64,000 nucleotides of DNA from assembly GCF_040183065.1 (NCBI RefSeq), contig NC_091126.1, forward strand, positions 142,601,704-142,665,703, in the 5' to 3' direction. Of the stretch, positions 53,555 to 64,000 are shown piece by piece; within the stretch, counting starts at the first letter, position 1; every line of letters begins with the position of its first letter. The translations under genes and the position numbers were made by a program. Under the pieces are notes generated by a model that saw nothing but the letters and a program-made list of their open reading frames with translations, was not told the DNA's origin and made no database searches. This DNA is from Periplaneta americana. Taxonomy: Eukaryota > Arthropoda > Insecta > Blattodea > Blattidae.

Positions 53555-54499
53555 CAGTGAACTCCGGATATAGTGAACCTCTGCAGACTTGCATATTTCG
53601 TTCACTATATCCGAAGTGTCTCTCCCCTGACCTTAAGTGACAAAAATGAATGGAACTGTGAACAAGAAAATAAAATATTTCATTTTTATGGAATGGATTA
53701 CACTGTATACTGTTACTCACAGTTGATTTACTTAAACTATGCTGTCGACCCACGTCCGCTTGCGAAAGACCACGTTCAGTGTCACTTATAATATTCGCCT
53801 TATCTTCCAAAGAAACACTTTACGCTTCGACATTTTTATACAGTACATTCACTGTTGGAATACTATAAACAGACTGGTAAGGTAGAAATGACAAACAGTT
53901 TTATGGTGTGACTGCGTACTCAGCCTTGGAATTTCCCGGGTCACTTAATGAAAACTGCGAGTGGGTTTGAAAGCCATCGAAAGTTTACCTTTATTTATGT
54001 TCTGGACATAATGTCCGTGCCCTTTTAATAAAAGAAGGCAATTTCATTTTTCGTTGTTTCGATGCTATCCGTCATAATGGAAATGTTTCTGAGAACAAAT
54101 GGCAGCCCTTTGGCGGTGGAAGATTAGAAATAATAGTAGAGTGCCCGAGAACAGAATGTCACCCCTTCGATGGTGGAGTGAGGCAAGGTCGTCGCGCGTT
54201 GCCTGGATTTGCAGTACAGGTCATTGAGTAGGAATCACTAATCCTACCTTTGTACTTTGACTAAAGGAGTAAGAAACTTAGAATGTTGTTCTCAACATAT
54301 TATTTCAATTCTATACACGAAGGTCTGACTTCAAATAAGAATTTGTCAGGATACAAGGTTCACTATAACCGAAGCGAGGGTTCACTATAAATGGAAATAT
54401 TAATGCACTTTTTAATGTGTGCAGGTCGGGACCAAAGGTTTAGGTTCACTATAGGCGAATGTTCACTATAACCGAGTTCACTATATCTAGAGTTGACTG
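53555..54499 (-). mobile_element. pogo/Tigger-like transposon, internally deleted
   Basis: Ends CAGTGAACTCCGGATATAGT and reversed CAGTCAACTCTAGATATAGT are inverted repeats that continue GAAC; TA precedes the left end (53553-53554) but is not kept on the right. GTTCACTATA words are repeated inside both ends. The minus strand encodes the first DNA-binding helix-turn-helix of a pogo transposase (53711-53825); the DDE part is deleted. 945 bp. Confidence 0.8.
53711..53825 (-). pseudogene. pogo-like transposase N-terminal HTH
   Basis: LEDKANIISDTERGLSQADV then GRQHSLSKSTVSN. The L-E-x-K-x-x-I-I...G-x-SQADVxRxxxLSKSTV pattern is the CENP-B/Psq-type HTH of pogo transposases. Reading ends in non-family sequence after SN, at the internal deletion. 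Confidence 0.8.
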
Positions 54500-54740
54500 A
54501 ATTTAGAATCTTACTGTTTTGTGCTACCTATTGCATTTTTATACTGACTGTACTTCTGTTGTGAAGAGCCACTATTATGACGCTTAAAAATATATTGCTA
54601 ACGCATTACATTACATTTCATCAGGCTTGCAGAACTGGGCGACAATTGTGGCGTTACGTCACTCATCGGAATACGTCCCTCACCCCTTCCTTCCACCCGC
54701 GAGTCATTGACTTGGTAGGGGACGAGATTTGTATTCAGTG
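54500..54740. other. No gene seen
   Basis: Short unassigned stretch before the next SINE. Confidence 0.35.
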
Positions 54741-54752
54741 TCTGTCTTATGT

Positions 54753-54998
54753 TTTTATTTTAGTTGGTTATTTAACGACGCTGTATCAACTACTAGTTTA
54801 TATAGCGTCGATGAGATTGCTGATAGCGAGATGAGGCCGAGGATTCGCCATAATTACCTTGCATTCACATTACGTTTGGGGAAAACTTCGGAAAAAGCCC
54901 AACAAGGTAATTAGCCCAAGTGGGGATCGAACCCGCGCCCGAACACAACTTCAGACCAGCAGGCAAGCGCCTTAACCGACTGAGCCACGCCGGTGTCT
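54753..54998 (-). mobile_element. tRNA-derived SINE, family C
   Basis: Minus strand: head GGCGTGGCTCAGTCGGTTAA, B box GGGTTCGATCCCC, GGGCTAATTACCTTGTTGGG, end CAGCGTCGTTAAATAACCAA. Target duplication TCTGTCTTATGT (54741-54752) and TCTGTGTTATGT (54999-55010). Confidence 0.92.
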
Positions 54999-55010
54999 TC
55001 TGTGTTATGT

Positions 55011-55835
55011 GATTGCGTACGGGCCACAGATACGTCATTCAACGCCGGTGGACTGTGGACGGGGAACCAGTACTTTCCCCATGCTTTCCACCCCTCTGTC
55101 GCTAGTTCTGTATCCCTGCATTATTATTACACAACGAAATCAGTTTTCCGTACATGTTAAGGCAGTATGACCCTCTCAGTCTTTATAGGTATGTCACCAT
55201 ACCCAATCTTTCTATAAAGGCAGAAGAAATAGGCGGGTTTTTAGTCTTGTGCGGAAACTACTCACTCCACACTTTCTCTAGCGGTTTATGACCTGAACAA
55301 AGAGACCTTCCTGTCGCTGCGTTCGAATGCTGGTTGTTGACAGGTGCTCGTCTATGATGATATTGTGTTATAGCTTGTTCGCTAATATATATACTAATCA
55401 TTCAAGTAATCGCTATCATGTCTCAGTCGAGCCTTGATATCAGAAGTCATACTAAAGGCGTTATTTGTCAAGTTTACTGTTTCCTGAAAGAACTTGTAGT
55501 TTGTGTCATTTGTTTTGTTAAGCTAAGCCATTCTAAGTGTGCTTTTAATACATAAGTATTTTTTTATTACGAAACTCGTTCATGTTAAAATAACATGTAC
55601 ATTTTCTACACACAGTAAAAATACGTTTTGCACTTTAATTTTTAATTTCCTGTTGATTCACAAAGTTGGTAACTGTATAAACTTTATTTAGTAGTTACTA
55701 TTTCAATACACTATTCTGAAAACACATTAAAACAAAACACTAATTGTGTGTAATGCTAAATATTTGATTTCTCGTATTAGGGTTACAGTACATGATAATA
55801 ATTATTACATTTGTGAATTGGCTAACTTGCGAAAT
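55011..55835. other. No gene seen
   Basis: About 0.8 kb without a recognised element. Confidence 0.4.
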
Positions 55836-55848
55836 ATTATAAATGATT

Positions 55849-56099
55849 GTCCACACCTGTGGAGTAACGGTTAGCGCGTCTAGCCGTGAAACCAGGTGGC
55901 CCGGGTTCGATTCCCGGTTGGGGAAAGTTACCTGGTTGAGGTTTTTTCCGGGGTTTTCCCTCAACCCAATATGAGCAAATGCTGGGTAATTTTCGATGTT
56001 GGACCCCAGACTCATTTCACCGGCATTATCATCTTCATCTCATTCAGACGCTAAATAATCTAAGATGTTGATCAAGCGTCGTAAAATAACCTACTAAAA
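55849..56099 (+). mobile_element. tRNA-derived SINE, family A
   Basis: Full copy; target duplication ATTATAAATGATT at 55836-55848 and 56100-56112. B box GGGTTCGATTCCC; ends GATCAAGCGTCGTAAAATAA. Confidence 0.95.
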
Positions 56100-56138
56100 A
56101 TTATAAATGATTAATGTAATATGTTAGTCTACTATTCA

Positions 56139-56270
56139 GCGATGTATGCAATGGAGGGAAAAAGAAGAACTGGTCGCCATAATTATCTCCTGGCTTAGTT
56201 ACCTCACTAGTGATGTCTTATTTTAGTCACTTACGGGTTTCAGACCTGTGTTCGGACAGTTGACTAAACA
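56139..56270 (+). repeat. Repeat W copy 1
   Basis: GCGATGTATGCAATGGAGGG, GAACTGGTCGCC and TTATCTCCTGGCTTAGTTAC CTCA match 60611-60725. No tRNA-like boxes seen. Confidence 0.6.
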
Positions 56271-56862
56271 AAACAACAATATTAATTAAATCAGGTATTT
56301 GTAATTACTAGAAATCACGTTATTATTTTATTTGTTCTTTTAAGTTTTCCTATAGTGCAAAACGTGTGAATGGCGGAGTAAGTTATTTGGGACAGGACCA
56401 TGCACCAAGCAGGTTCTGAGGGGTATAGGAGTCGGGGTAGTGAATGAGGGGTTCGCCATACCCGCCTATTTCTTCTGCCCCTAGTATAGTGTTAGAGGTA
56501 CTATAGAAATTTAGGAGCTTACATGTTGACAAATCCAAGCCAAGTGGGATAAAGTATACAAGAGAGAGAAATTCATGCGAAAAAAATTCTCCGACTTCCA
56601 TTTTGACAGACGTTTTAACAGAGCCTTGGAAATTTCAGAAAAGTGGGCAAATATAGACTTAAAATGATAATTAGTCGTATTTTCAACAGTCCGCATAAAG
56701 AAAATGTTAAAAATGGATGTTTTTAATTTTGGCCACAAATAAGATCATTCTATCCCACTGTGCAGCGCCCGTGCTCATCTAATAACGTTAATAACGTATT
56801 ATCGTTTATCTAATATCCTGCACTAGACACGAAATACAATACGTTCGTGCATAATATCGTAA
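56271..56862. other. No gene seen
   Basis: Overlapping minus-strand frames (56383-56738) show no domain. Confidence 0.35.
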
Positions 56863-57478
56863 GAGCAGCGGTCTCAAACATGAGCTAACCGGGCAGACCT
56901 CGCTCCTTTCGGAATAACGCTGCCCTCACGAGGGCAGCTAGATAAGCATTCGGGTATGTTCGTGACAGTGACGTCAAACACCGCGTAATATGAACAGATC
57001 TACTCGGTCACTTACAGTACACATTGCTTTCCTTTAGCATCCGTAGAGAAATGTCTCTGTCTAAAGCGGCTAGGAAATCTGAAAACTATGCGTTACGAGA
57101 AAGTTTGGAAAAAGATTATTTGTTTACAGAGAGTGGAACTAATAAGGCTGAGATGAAGGAATTTTTAGACAGTCTTTAAGCACCCAGTACCAGAGCTTAT
57201 TGATGAGGAATGGATACACGATTTAGTCTTTCTTAGTGATATCACTGCGCATCTGAATTGTCTACAAGGGAAAGATAGCGTAATAACTGACATTCATGAT
57301 AAAATCAAATCTTTTATCATGAGGCTCACGTTATTGGAAACTCGGGAACGTTAAAGGGTTATCTGGTTTAACACAACAGCAACAACTTAGATACAGTGAA
57401 ATATTTTTAAAGATCTTAGAATATCATTAAAGGAGTTTCATCTTAAAAAAAAAGGATTTTGAATTCTTTACAATTCCA
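56863..57478 (+). mobile_element. hAT relic with hAT-like 5' end
   Basis: CAGCGGTCTCAAACATGAGC at about 56866 looks like a hAT left end. A transposase relic follows at 57051-57345. The 3' end is not found: a family C SINE and a TA tract take its place. Confidence 0.6.
57051..57345 (+). pseudogene. hAT transposase remnant
   Basis: Begins MSLSKAARKSENYALRESLE, with a stop at about 57178; then in another frame HPVPELIDEEWIHDLVFLSD, ITAHLNCLQGKDSVITDIHD, KIKSFIMRLTLLETRE. DEEWIxDLxFLxDITxHLNxLQGK is the block that precedes the C-terminal domain in GTF2IRD2/ZBED-type hAT proteins. BED finger and catalytic part are absent. Confidence 0.78.
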
Positions 57479-57494
57479 TTTTCGGTTATGTTTA

Positions 57495-57753
57495 TTTTAG
57501 TTGCTTATTTAACGACGCTGTATCAACTGCTAGGTTATTTAGCGTCGATGAGATTTGTGATAGCGAGATGATATTTGGCGAAATGAGGCCGATGATTCGC
57601 CATAGATTACCTTACATTCACATTACGCGGTTGGAGAAAAACCTCGGAAAAAACCCAACCAGGTAATCAGCCCAAGCGGGGATCAAACCTGCGCCCGAAC
57701 GCAACTTCAGACCGCCAGGCAAGCGCCTTAACCGACTGAGCCACACTGGTGGC
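57495..57753 (-). mobile_element. tRNA-derived SINE, family C (full)
   Basis: Target duplication TTTCGGTTATGTTTA (57480-57494) and TTTCGGTTGTGTATA (57754-57768), two mismatches. Minus-strand head GTGTGGCTCAGTCGGTTAAG, B box AGGTTTGATCCCC. Confidence 0.92.
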
Positions 57754-57799
57754 TTTCGGTTGTGTATAATGTGTATAGGTTATGTACTATATATGTATA

Positions 57800-57801
57800 T
57801 A

Positions 57802-57859
<58 letters not shown>
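57800..57859. repeat. TA microsatellite
   Basis: About 30 TA units. Confidence 0.95.
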
Positions 57860-57861
<2 letters not shown>

Positions 57862-58006
57862 GTGGGTGTGTTCATTTATACAATTTTTGTATAGTTGATT
57901 AGCTTCTGTCATTTTTAATATTTCACACTTTTAATTTTAATTTTTACGTTCTTTAACATAAATGTTACAATGTACAAGTAAGTTATTTATCATTCCCAAA
58001 TATGAA

Positions 58007-58233
58007 AAATGTTATGTTTTATTTAACGACGGTCGCAACTGCAGAGGTTATATCAGCGTCGCCGGATGTGCCGGAATTTTGTCCCGCAGGAGTTCTTTTA
58101 CATGCCAGTAAATCTATTGACATGAGCCTGTCGCATTTAAGCAAATTTAAATGCCATCGACCTGGCCCGGGATCGAACCCGCAACCTTGGTCATAGAAGG
58201 CCAGTGCTATACCAACTCGCCAACTAGGTCGAC
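58007..58233 (-). mobile_element. tRNA-derived SINE, family B
   Basis: Target duplication CCCAAATATGAA at 57995-58006 and 58234-58245. Minus-strand B box GGGTTCGATCCCG; body as at 45291. Confidence 0.94.
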
Positions 58234-58386
58234 CCCAAATATGAATGAATACACATATAGTATATGGAATATATCCATTCGGAAAGCTTACTTTTATTTT
58301 CCTTACACAGAGACCACTCACAGTGTCACACGCTACGGATTATGTATGTGCCTAACGTGAAATATGAAGTTCGATTCACATTACAA

Positions 58387-59169
58387 GGAACGTCAACGTC
58401 ACGTCACGGACCGGCAGCATTACATCAAATTATTGTACAACGCGTTTTGTATGGTAGCGTTCACATATACAGGCAACGTCACGGAACATCAACGTCACGG
58501 ACCGTCTAAGATTCTCGAGAAGAATGTTTAGATGTTGACGTGACGGAACCTGTACGTGGAGGGTTTGTTCTGCTAGACTCTAGTAGCAACGTTGAATATT
58601 AACATGTCGTAGTTCCTATGAAAGACAATCAATTGCACTGTAATTTTTGTGGTTCGTAGACAAATGTCTAAGGAAAGCATGGAAAAACTTTGGAATCAAA
58701 ATCTTTTTTGGACAGTGGGAAAAAAAATTACTAACTTCGAAGTCACCCGTTCAAAATAGACACTGACACTCTAAAAAGTAATAAGCGACAAACTATTGTT
58801 TCACGTTAGATGGAGGGTCAAAGCTAGAGAGATATTTAGAAAAAATGTAAATTGCTTTTAAAAGCAACTATGCGCGTTACTGTGAGTTAAATACGGAGGT
58901 TTGCGTGGCGGACTTTCTTATGCAGAGTGACGACTTTTTTCTGTTAGAACTGCGGATTCTCATAGAAATCATCGCTCTGATTCCAAATTTGTGTTCAAGG
59001 TATTTCCATTGTGTAAGGTTATCGAGTTAATCGTGAGCTTTGAAATGTAGTTAAAATATTCCTAGTACAGTACCTCTATAAATAACATCTATGCTGATTA
59101 AACACTAGTATGACGTACTTTTAAATTGAGAAAACTGATAAGACTGAATTCATTATTGGTATTACTGTC

Positions 59170-59225
<56 letters not shown>

Positions 59226-59603
59226 GCTATAAATTTTGTACTTGTCTTTATTGTAGACCTGGTTGAGTGGAAGAGATGGTCACAAGTTACTTAACGCCGC
59301 CGAATAAATGCATTCATATTTTCATATTTTTATTGCATATTAATAAATAAATATATTTTTACCGTAAAAGATTTTGATTCCAATTGTTTCTATGCTTTCC
59401 TTAAGTTGGTAGATATTTATGTATGAATCCTAAAAATCACAGTGCAATTGATTGTCTCTCATAGGAGCTACGACATTATTTGAGAGCATAGACTACTTCT
59501 CTATTCTTCATGACGCCGGCAAGCTGACGGTCACTTGCCATTAAATGTGAATAGGTTTGCATTGGACGTGACGGTGACGGTCCGTGACGTTGACGTTCCG
59601 TAT
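58387..59603. mobile_element. TIR element with CGTCACGG arrays and repeat Y arms
   Basis: Left GGAACGTCAACGTCAC and right complement GTGACGTTGACGTTCC are inverted ends; CGTCACGGACCG words recur in both arms (58387-58510, 59525-59600). Inner arms (58605-58720 and 59360-59480) pair over about 115 bp. Contains AAT/ATT units (59169-59225) and a degenerate LINE tail (GGTTGAGTGGAAGAGATGG). No transposase; superfamily open. Confidence 0.62.
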
Positions 59604-60269
59604 GAATACGTTAATAACATGTTACGAATCAAAGGTGATGTGGTGTACGTCTTATCACAGAAGCGTTACAATCAGCGCTCTCAAGGTTACATCATTCTAC
59701 GATCGAGTTCCTTCGGTCTCGCAGTGACTAACAATGCTTTGCCCAGTGCAGCTTTAACCTTGAGACCGCTGTCGTAAAGTGACAGTAATACAATAACTGT
59801 CGAAGAGTGACAATACGAAAGCATATATGCTACTTAAAGATTAAATTAATGATTTTTATGTCTATATAATTTATATATATTTTTCGTTTTCGTTTAAGCT
59901 CCTCCTCTTATAGGATTTACACACCATTGTCTGTAGAGTAGGGGACATTCTATGAACCACACACACTAGTAGACACCGATAATTATGTGAGCTTCCCAAG
60001 CCTGGAATCAGCAGAGCATAGCAGCTTCCACAGAGACAAATACGAGACATTAACATTAACGAAGGACATCCTGAGGTTCTGACTGATATTTACAGATACG
60101 GAATTAAAAAATGGACCGAGTCTTGGCAGCAGTTTTCCTTCATGTAGGCAACAAGCTTCGCAAGACTGTCCACAAGTAGCATACATTTAGGCGCCCTTGT
60201 TTACTGCACATGCGCAATGCGTTGTGTCGGAAATTTAATAAAATTAGGTGCCCCAAATTTTGTTTCTGA
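59604..60269. other. No gene recognised
   Basis: Includes a near-palindrome GCGCTCTCAAGGTT ... AACCTTGAGACCGC (59670-59770). Frames on both strands lack domains. Confidence 0.35.
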
Positions 60270-60278
60270 GTCTGTACA

Positions 60279-60507
60279 AATTAATTAAATTATGGTTTAT
60301 TTAACGACGCTCGCAACAGCAGAGGTTATATCAGCGTCGCCGGTGTGCCGGAATTTTGTCCCGCAGGAGTTCTTTTACATGCCAGTAAATCTGACATGAG
60401 CCTTTCCCATTTAAACACACTTAAATGCCATGGACTTGGGCCGGGATCGAACCCGCAACGTCAAGCACAGAAGGCCAGCGCTATAACGCTACCGAGGCCG
60501 CCGACGG
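60279..60507 (-). mobile_element. tRNA-derived SINE, family B
   Basis: Target duplication GTCTGTACA at 60270-60278 and 60508-60516. Minus-strand head CGGCCTCGGTAGCGTTATAG, B box GGGTTCGATCCCG. Confidence 0.92.
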
Positions 60508-60605
60508 GTCTGTACATCTATTATCAGGCAGTACACCTCACTTGATATCTGTCAGAGGAAAAACAATTGCTTGTATACATCTGAAGTCTGATTAGTGTAA
60601 CATGC

Positions 60606-60725
60606 AGCTAATCGGCGATGTATGCAATGAAAAGGGAATGGAACTGGCCACCCTACCTCATTATCTCCTGGTCTAGTTGCCTCATAAGTGGTGCGAGGTT
60701 CAGACCTGTCTCCGAAACAACAATC
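60606..60725 (+). repeat. Repeat W copy 2
   Basis: CGGCGATGTATGCAATGAAA and TTATCTCCTGGTCTAGTTGC CTCATAAGTGGTG; see 56139. Confidence 0.6.
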
Positions 60726-60885
60726 CATACCCGTCCCGGGATAAGAGACCCACGAACCTCTTTTTTTGCATAGGCTCATGAATATTTTACACATTGTTAT
60801 CTAAATGCTAAAAAAAATATGCAATTATTTTCGTTCTGCATCCATATTCAATCGCTTACCACGCCATAATTGCAAGATTTAGCTA

Positions 60886-60891
<6 letters not shown>

Positions 60892-60924
<33 letters not shown>
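60892..60924. repeat. TA microsatellite
   Basis: About 16 TA units. Confidence 0.95.
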
Positions 60925-60926
<2 letters not shown>

Positions 60927-61274
60927 CGAGTGAAAAAATGAAGTAAAGACGAGATTTTCAAATTTGTACTCAGATTTTTGGGGCTTAAGAGTTTTGGTAC
61001 AATTTGTTAAAAAGGTTTTGTTATAATGAGTAAACTTGCCATGTCATATAAGATGTAATGTCGGCGTCAATATACTTCAGTATAGAGTAAAAATCGAAAC
61101 TCACATACGTAAGTATTTATTACGCAAAGGTAATCAAAGATAACTTGTGATCACAAGCAGCTCTTTAGGAGTGCTAGATAAAATTGTCAACCAAATGCAA
61201 ATAGAAGCAGAGCATATGTGGCTAGTAATTGAGGCTATCAAGTACAAAACTCGCTTTATCCAAAATTTAACTCA

Positions 61275-61620
61275 TCCTGCCTAAGGTTTTTCCGTGGTTT
61301 TCCTAAGGCGCTAAGACAAATGTCGGGATGAGCCCTAAAAGAAATGGGCCACGGACCTGCACTCATATCCCCATGAATCTCCCTAATTAACAATTACATC
61401 TCTCCCCCCTCTTCGCAATTGAGCCATCATATAGCCAAATGGCTGGTCTCGAAATTGAGACAAATCAACAAGGCTCATGACCTCCTACATAATAGCCAAA
61501 TTGGCTAGTCTCTTATATGAGACAACTCATCCTGCCTAAGGTATTCCGTGGTTTTCCTCAGGCGTAAGACAAATGTCGGGATGAGCCCTATAAGAAATGG
61601 GCCACGGACCTATATGCCCT
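61275..61620 (+). repeat. Direct repeat, two units ~250 bp apart
   Basis: AACTCATCCTGCCTAAGGT, CCGTGGTTTTCCT, AAGACAAATGTCGGGATGAG and AAATGGGCCACGGACCT occur at 61262-61360 and 61525-61615. The last word is shared with the retroposed insert at 14147-14434. Confidence 0.7.
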
Positions 61621-61639
61621 TCCCCATATATATTCCACC

Positions 61640-62320
61640 TTTATTATAAATTATGTATGCCCTAGTTCAGATAATATTAATAGTCTATTAAACATACGAG
61701 GTCACTCAATAAGTCGCAAATTGAAAGGACAGGGACCTCTCAAATTGCAGCTTAGATTTCACGGCGCTTCTTCCGACGGCCTTCACCTGCTTTGTCATCG
61801 AACAACAGATGACGGCGTCTTGGCATCCTAACGGCAAACACCAGCCAACTCCTCCTCGCCCCGTTCCGTGATCAATTGATCAATCTCAGCCCCCCTCGCG
61901 TATGTGGTACCTAAGAGGTTACGTCCAATTTCGGCTTCCCCTTCAAAATTTTCTAGAGCGCCTTCAGGGGAGCAGCGTAACCCGGAGTGAGACTAGTGGC
62001 CAACAGGCTTGGAGCTCACATATTTAGTTTTGTACAGCCCCCAAGCCCTTGCAAGGACGCGTTTTGCGTACCTTTTAAATTTTCCTCCCAATTCTCCTTC
62101 GATTTTTCGATTTTTCGATCCAAAATTAAAAAAAAAATGAGTTACATATGGGATGTTGTACTTCTTGCAGCTCTTTATCTACTGATATAGTCGGTTTGTG
62201 CAAAAATTGTCTAATTCCCCTTCCATAGAGCTCAGAAAACTACTATCAAATGCAAAACTGCTCATATCCATAACGGTTTTTCCTGTTTTCTGACGAATCA
62301 CTTCACCTGGTTAAGGCGAG
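61640..62320. other. No gene recognised
   Basis: ACGAGGTCACTCAATAAGT near 61697 resembles a mariner end, but no partner end or transposase was found. Confidence 0.35.
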
Positions 62321-62322
62321 GT

Positions 62323-63067
62323 TTGCATTTGATAGCCTCAATTAATAAAGAAAATACCAAATATATGAAGAACATAAGATCCAGCGGATTTGCCAACAAT
62401 GTTGTTTTAAGAAATGGACATAATTACAATGAAGTAGATTCTTTCAAGTATTTAGGAATACTGATTACTCAAGAAAATACTGCAGATGCGGACATGAGGC
62501 ATAAAATTTCAGCAGGAAACAAATGCTTGAGAGCCATTAATAAAACATTGAGTGCGAGATGTATAAGTAAAAAAGCAAAAATTTCATTATAAAAAACAGT
62601 AATAAGACCAATTGTGTTTTATGGTAGTGAAACTTGGACGCTGTCTAAGAAAATGGAACAGCAATTGACGACATGGGAGAGGAAAATTTTAAGGAAAATT
62701 TATGGTCCAAAATATGAAAATGGTCACTGGAGAATCAGATATAATATAGAGTTGAAAGCTCAATATAGATCTCCAGATATTGTAGTTGAAATTAAAACCC
62801 GTAGATTGGAATGTTTGGGACATGTAATCAGGATGGATGATAGCAGAATACCCAAAAAGATTTTAAATTCAAAACCTGAAGGTAGACGCAATATTGGCAG
62901 ACAGAAACTTAAGATGGTTGGATGGAGTAGAGGATGATCTAAGGACTTTAGGTGTGAGAAGATGGAGGCAGAAGGCTAAGGGTTAGGCAGGGTTGGAACA
63001 AAATCCTAAGGAAGACCAAGGCGAGACTACAAGTGCCGTAGTGCCGAAGAAGAAGACGAAGAAGAAG
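62323..63067 (+). pseudogene. RTE-type LINE (family L1c), C-terminal RT and 3' end
   Basis: A third RTE-like family. Frame: NKENTKYMKNIRSSGFANNV, YNEVDSFKYLGILITQENTA DADMRHKISAGNKCLRAINK, stop at 62590, KTVIRPIVFYGSETWTLSKK, ERKILRKIYGPKYENGHWRI, TRRLECLGHVIRMDDSR and PEGRRNIGRQKL; a frameshift near 62915 leads to LDGVEDDLRTLGVRRWRQKA. The 5' part (endonuclease, RT core with FADD) is absent. The tail ends in AAG/AAGACG repeats (63046-63067). Dead by a stop and a frameshift. Confidence 0.87.
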
Positions 63068-63189
63068 AATCAAAGATAACATATATAACTTCGAGAGTAT
63101 TGCATTCTTAGTTAGTTAAGTTGATTATAACTGTTTAACTTAATTAGCATCCAACAGAAAAGCTAAAGTATGCATCTGCTATAGCTGCG

Positions 63190-63715
63190 TTGCTGTAATT
63201 TCCAGCGTGCCTCCTTCTCTTTACGTCTTAAGCTGGCCGCGTTGTTGCGTTATTCTATACCTGCTTGTTACCAAGCAGGGCAGTATATAAATAGCCGCTT
63301 ATTAAATGTGGCAGCAATGGAAGTTTATGACATCATTGGCGGCCAATGACAAGACTTGCAAGCAGCCGAGCTACCAAGCTCCAACACAAAGGCAGTTGAT
63401 GAATTCTGGGTATGAAATTGAAAACCGAAACACTTGTGTTGTTGCAAGCCGAATGAATTCGAGGTATGCAATTGGAAACCCAAACACTTCCGCTGTTGCA
63501 AGGCGAAGTAATCACTCCAGTTCTTCTATTCGTGTGTGGAAGGAGGGTTGAGCCTCGGCGATCCAAGCGATAGTGGTGAACTTACAAGTGTAACAGCCAG
63601 CCGCGTTACATTTGAGTGGTGACTGTGGTGTGTGGCTGTTGTATCAACGTGGACAATGGGTAACGAGTGCGAGAAAGCTTACTGTAAGTATTCAAGTTGC
63701 TAAAAGTTTTCCATT
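63190..63715 (+). repeat. LTR-retroelement-like promoter/leader, copy 2
   Basis: TATATAAATA at 63284-63293 is a good TATA box. GCGTTACATTTGAGTGGTGACTG (63602) looks like an LTR end and primer-binding-like box; then GACAATGGGTAACGAGTGCG and CTTACTGTAAGTATTCAAG (splice-donor consensus GTAAGT) as at 23155. An open frame 63306-63551 contains two 18-residue repeats. Boundaries are not fixed. Confidence 0.42.
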
Positions 63716-63887
63716 ATTATTATTACTGTAAGTTATGTACTGAGTGACCAATCGTTCAGCCGTGTCCGCCAAATACCAAACTGAAGTCTTCGGTCATCGT
63801 GACAAGTGCAGAGCGCATATAACATGACATCTACCGACCAACATACGAGATATGAAATGCGAAAGATGGGAATTTAATAGGGATATT

Positions 63888-63949
<62 letters not shown>
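63888..63949. repeat. AAT microsatellite
   Basis: About 20 AAT units near the right edge of the window. Confidence 0.93.
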
Positions 63950-64000
63950 CTGACGAAATATAACATTAAACACGAAGTTACGCAAACCTTTCTGAACCCT

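Noticed and set aside
61692..61715. Mariner left end
   Set aside because: ACGAGGTCACTCAATAAGT looks like a mariner terminus, but no opposite end or transposase was found.
61226..62343. Inverted match TTGATAGCCTCAATTA between 61226 and 62328
   Set aside because: Only about 16 bp pair and the second site lies inside or next to a LINE start; no further terminal pairing or target duplication.

Overview
This window is repeat-dominated insect DNA. I could not find a host protein-coding gene, rRNA or functional tRNA that I can defend. AT-rich sequence, exact TTAGG runs (the insect telomere unit), tRNA-derived SINEs, RTE-type and Jockey/CR1-like LINEs, a Penelope-like element and hAT, Tc1/mariner, pogo and Mutator-like relics all point to a large arthropod genome. 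The RTE and SINE sequences resemble what I recall from cockroaches (Blattodea); that assignment is inference, not a search result.

Layout. 0-9 kb: RTE-LINE fragments (one inserted in another), SINEs, the first copy of a roughly 1.0-1.2 kb TA-flanked element (called here the CAGGGACATC family) carrying two further insertions, a fold-back repeat and two MITEs. 9-16 kb: a second CAGGGACATC copy, a 276 bp tandem duplication and a decayed Mutator-like element filled with retroelement debris. 16.4-18.6 kb: an inverted pair of Penelope-like 3' ends with 11 bp target duplications and hammerhead-ribozyme-like motifs. 19.5-22.7 kb: a hAT shell holding a LINE that itself holds three insertions. 23-30 kb: MITEs, SINEs, TTAGG-rich repeats, a compound microsatellite and a SINE split exactly at TTAA by a MITE. 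30-36 kb: a deleted hAT with BED finger, a FLYWCH-type Mutator-like element and a hAT MITE nested in another. 35.7-40.5 kb: CAGGGACATC element > hAT > a DNA transposon with 4 bp target duplication. 41.4-43.6 kb: an almost complete Tc1-type transposon inside a MITE whose uninterrupted relative lies at 4.7-5.1 kb. 45.7-49.4 kb: a hAT interrupted by a long Jockey/CR1-like LINE. 50-64 kb: a fold-back with a CAGGGACATC insertion, a pogo-like relic, more SINEs, a hAT relic, a TIR element, an RTE-type LINE and an LTR-retroelement-like leader.

The sequences do not form a pathway. The window reads as a stratified record of insertion, and target-site duplications fix the order of many events. Retrotransposon proteins present (RT, endonuclease, GIY-YIG tail) are all broken by stops or frameshifts. 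The transposase remnants are likewise broken; the Tc1 copy is closest to intact, with one frameshift. Boundaries given to the base rest on target-site duplications or terminal repeats read by eye; others are approximate.
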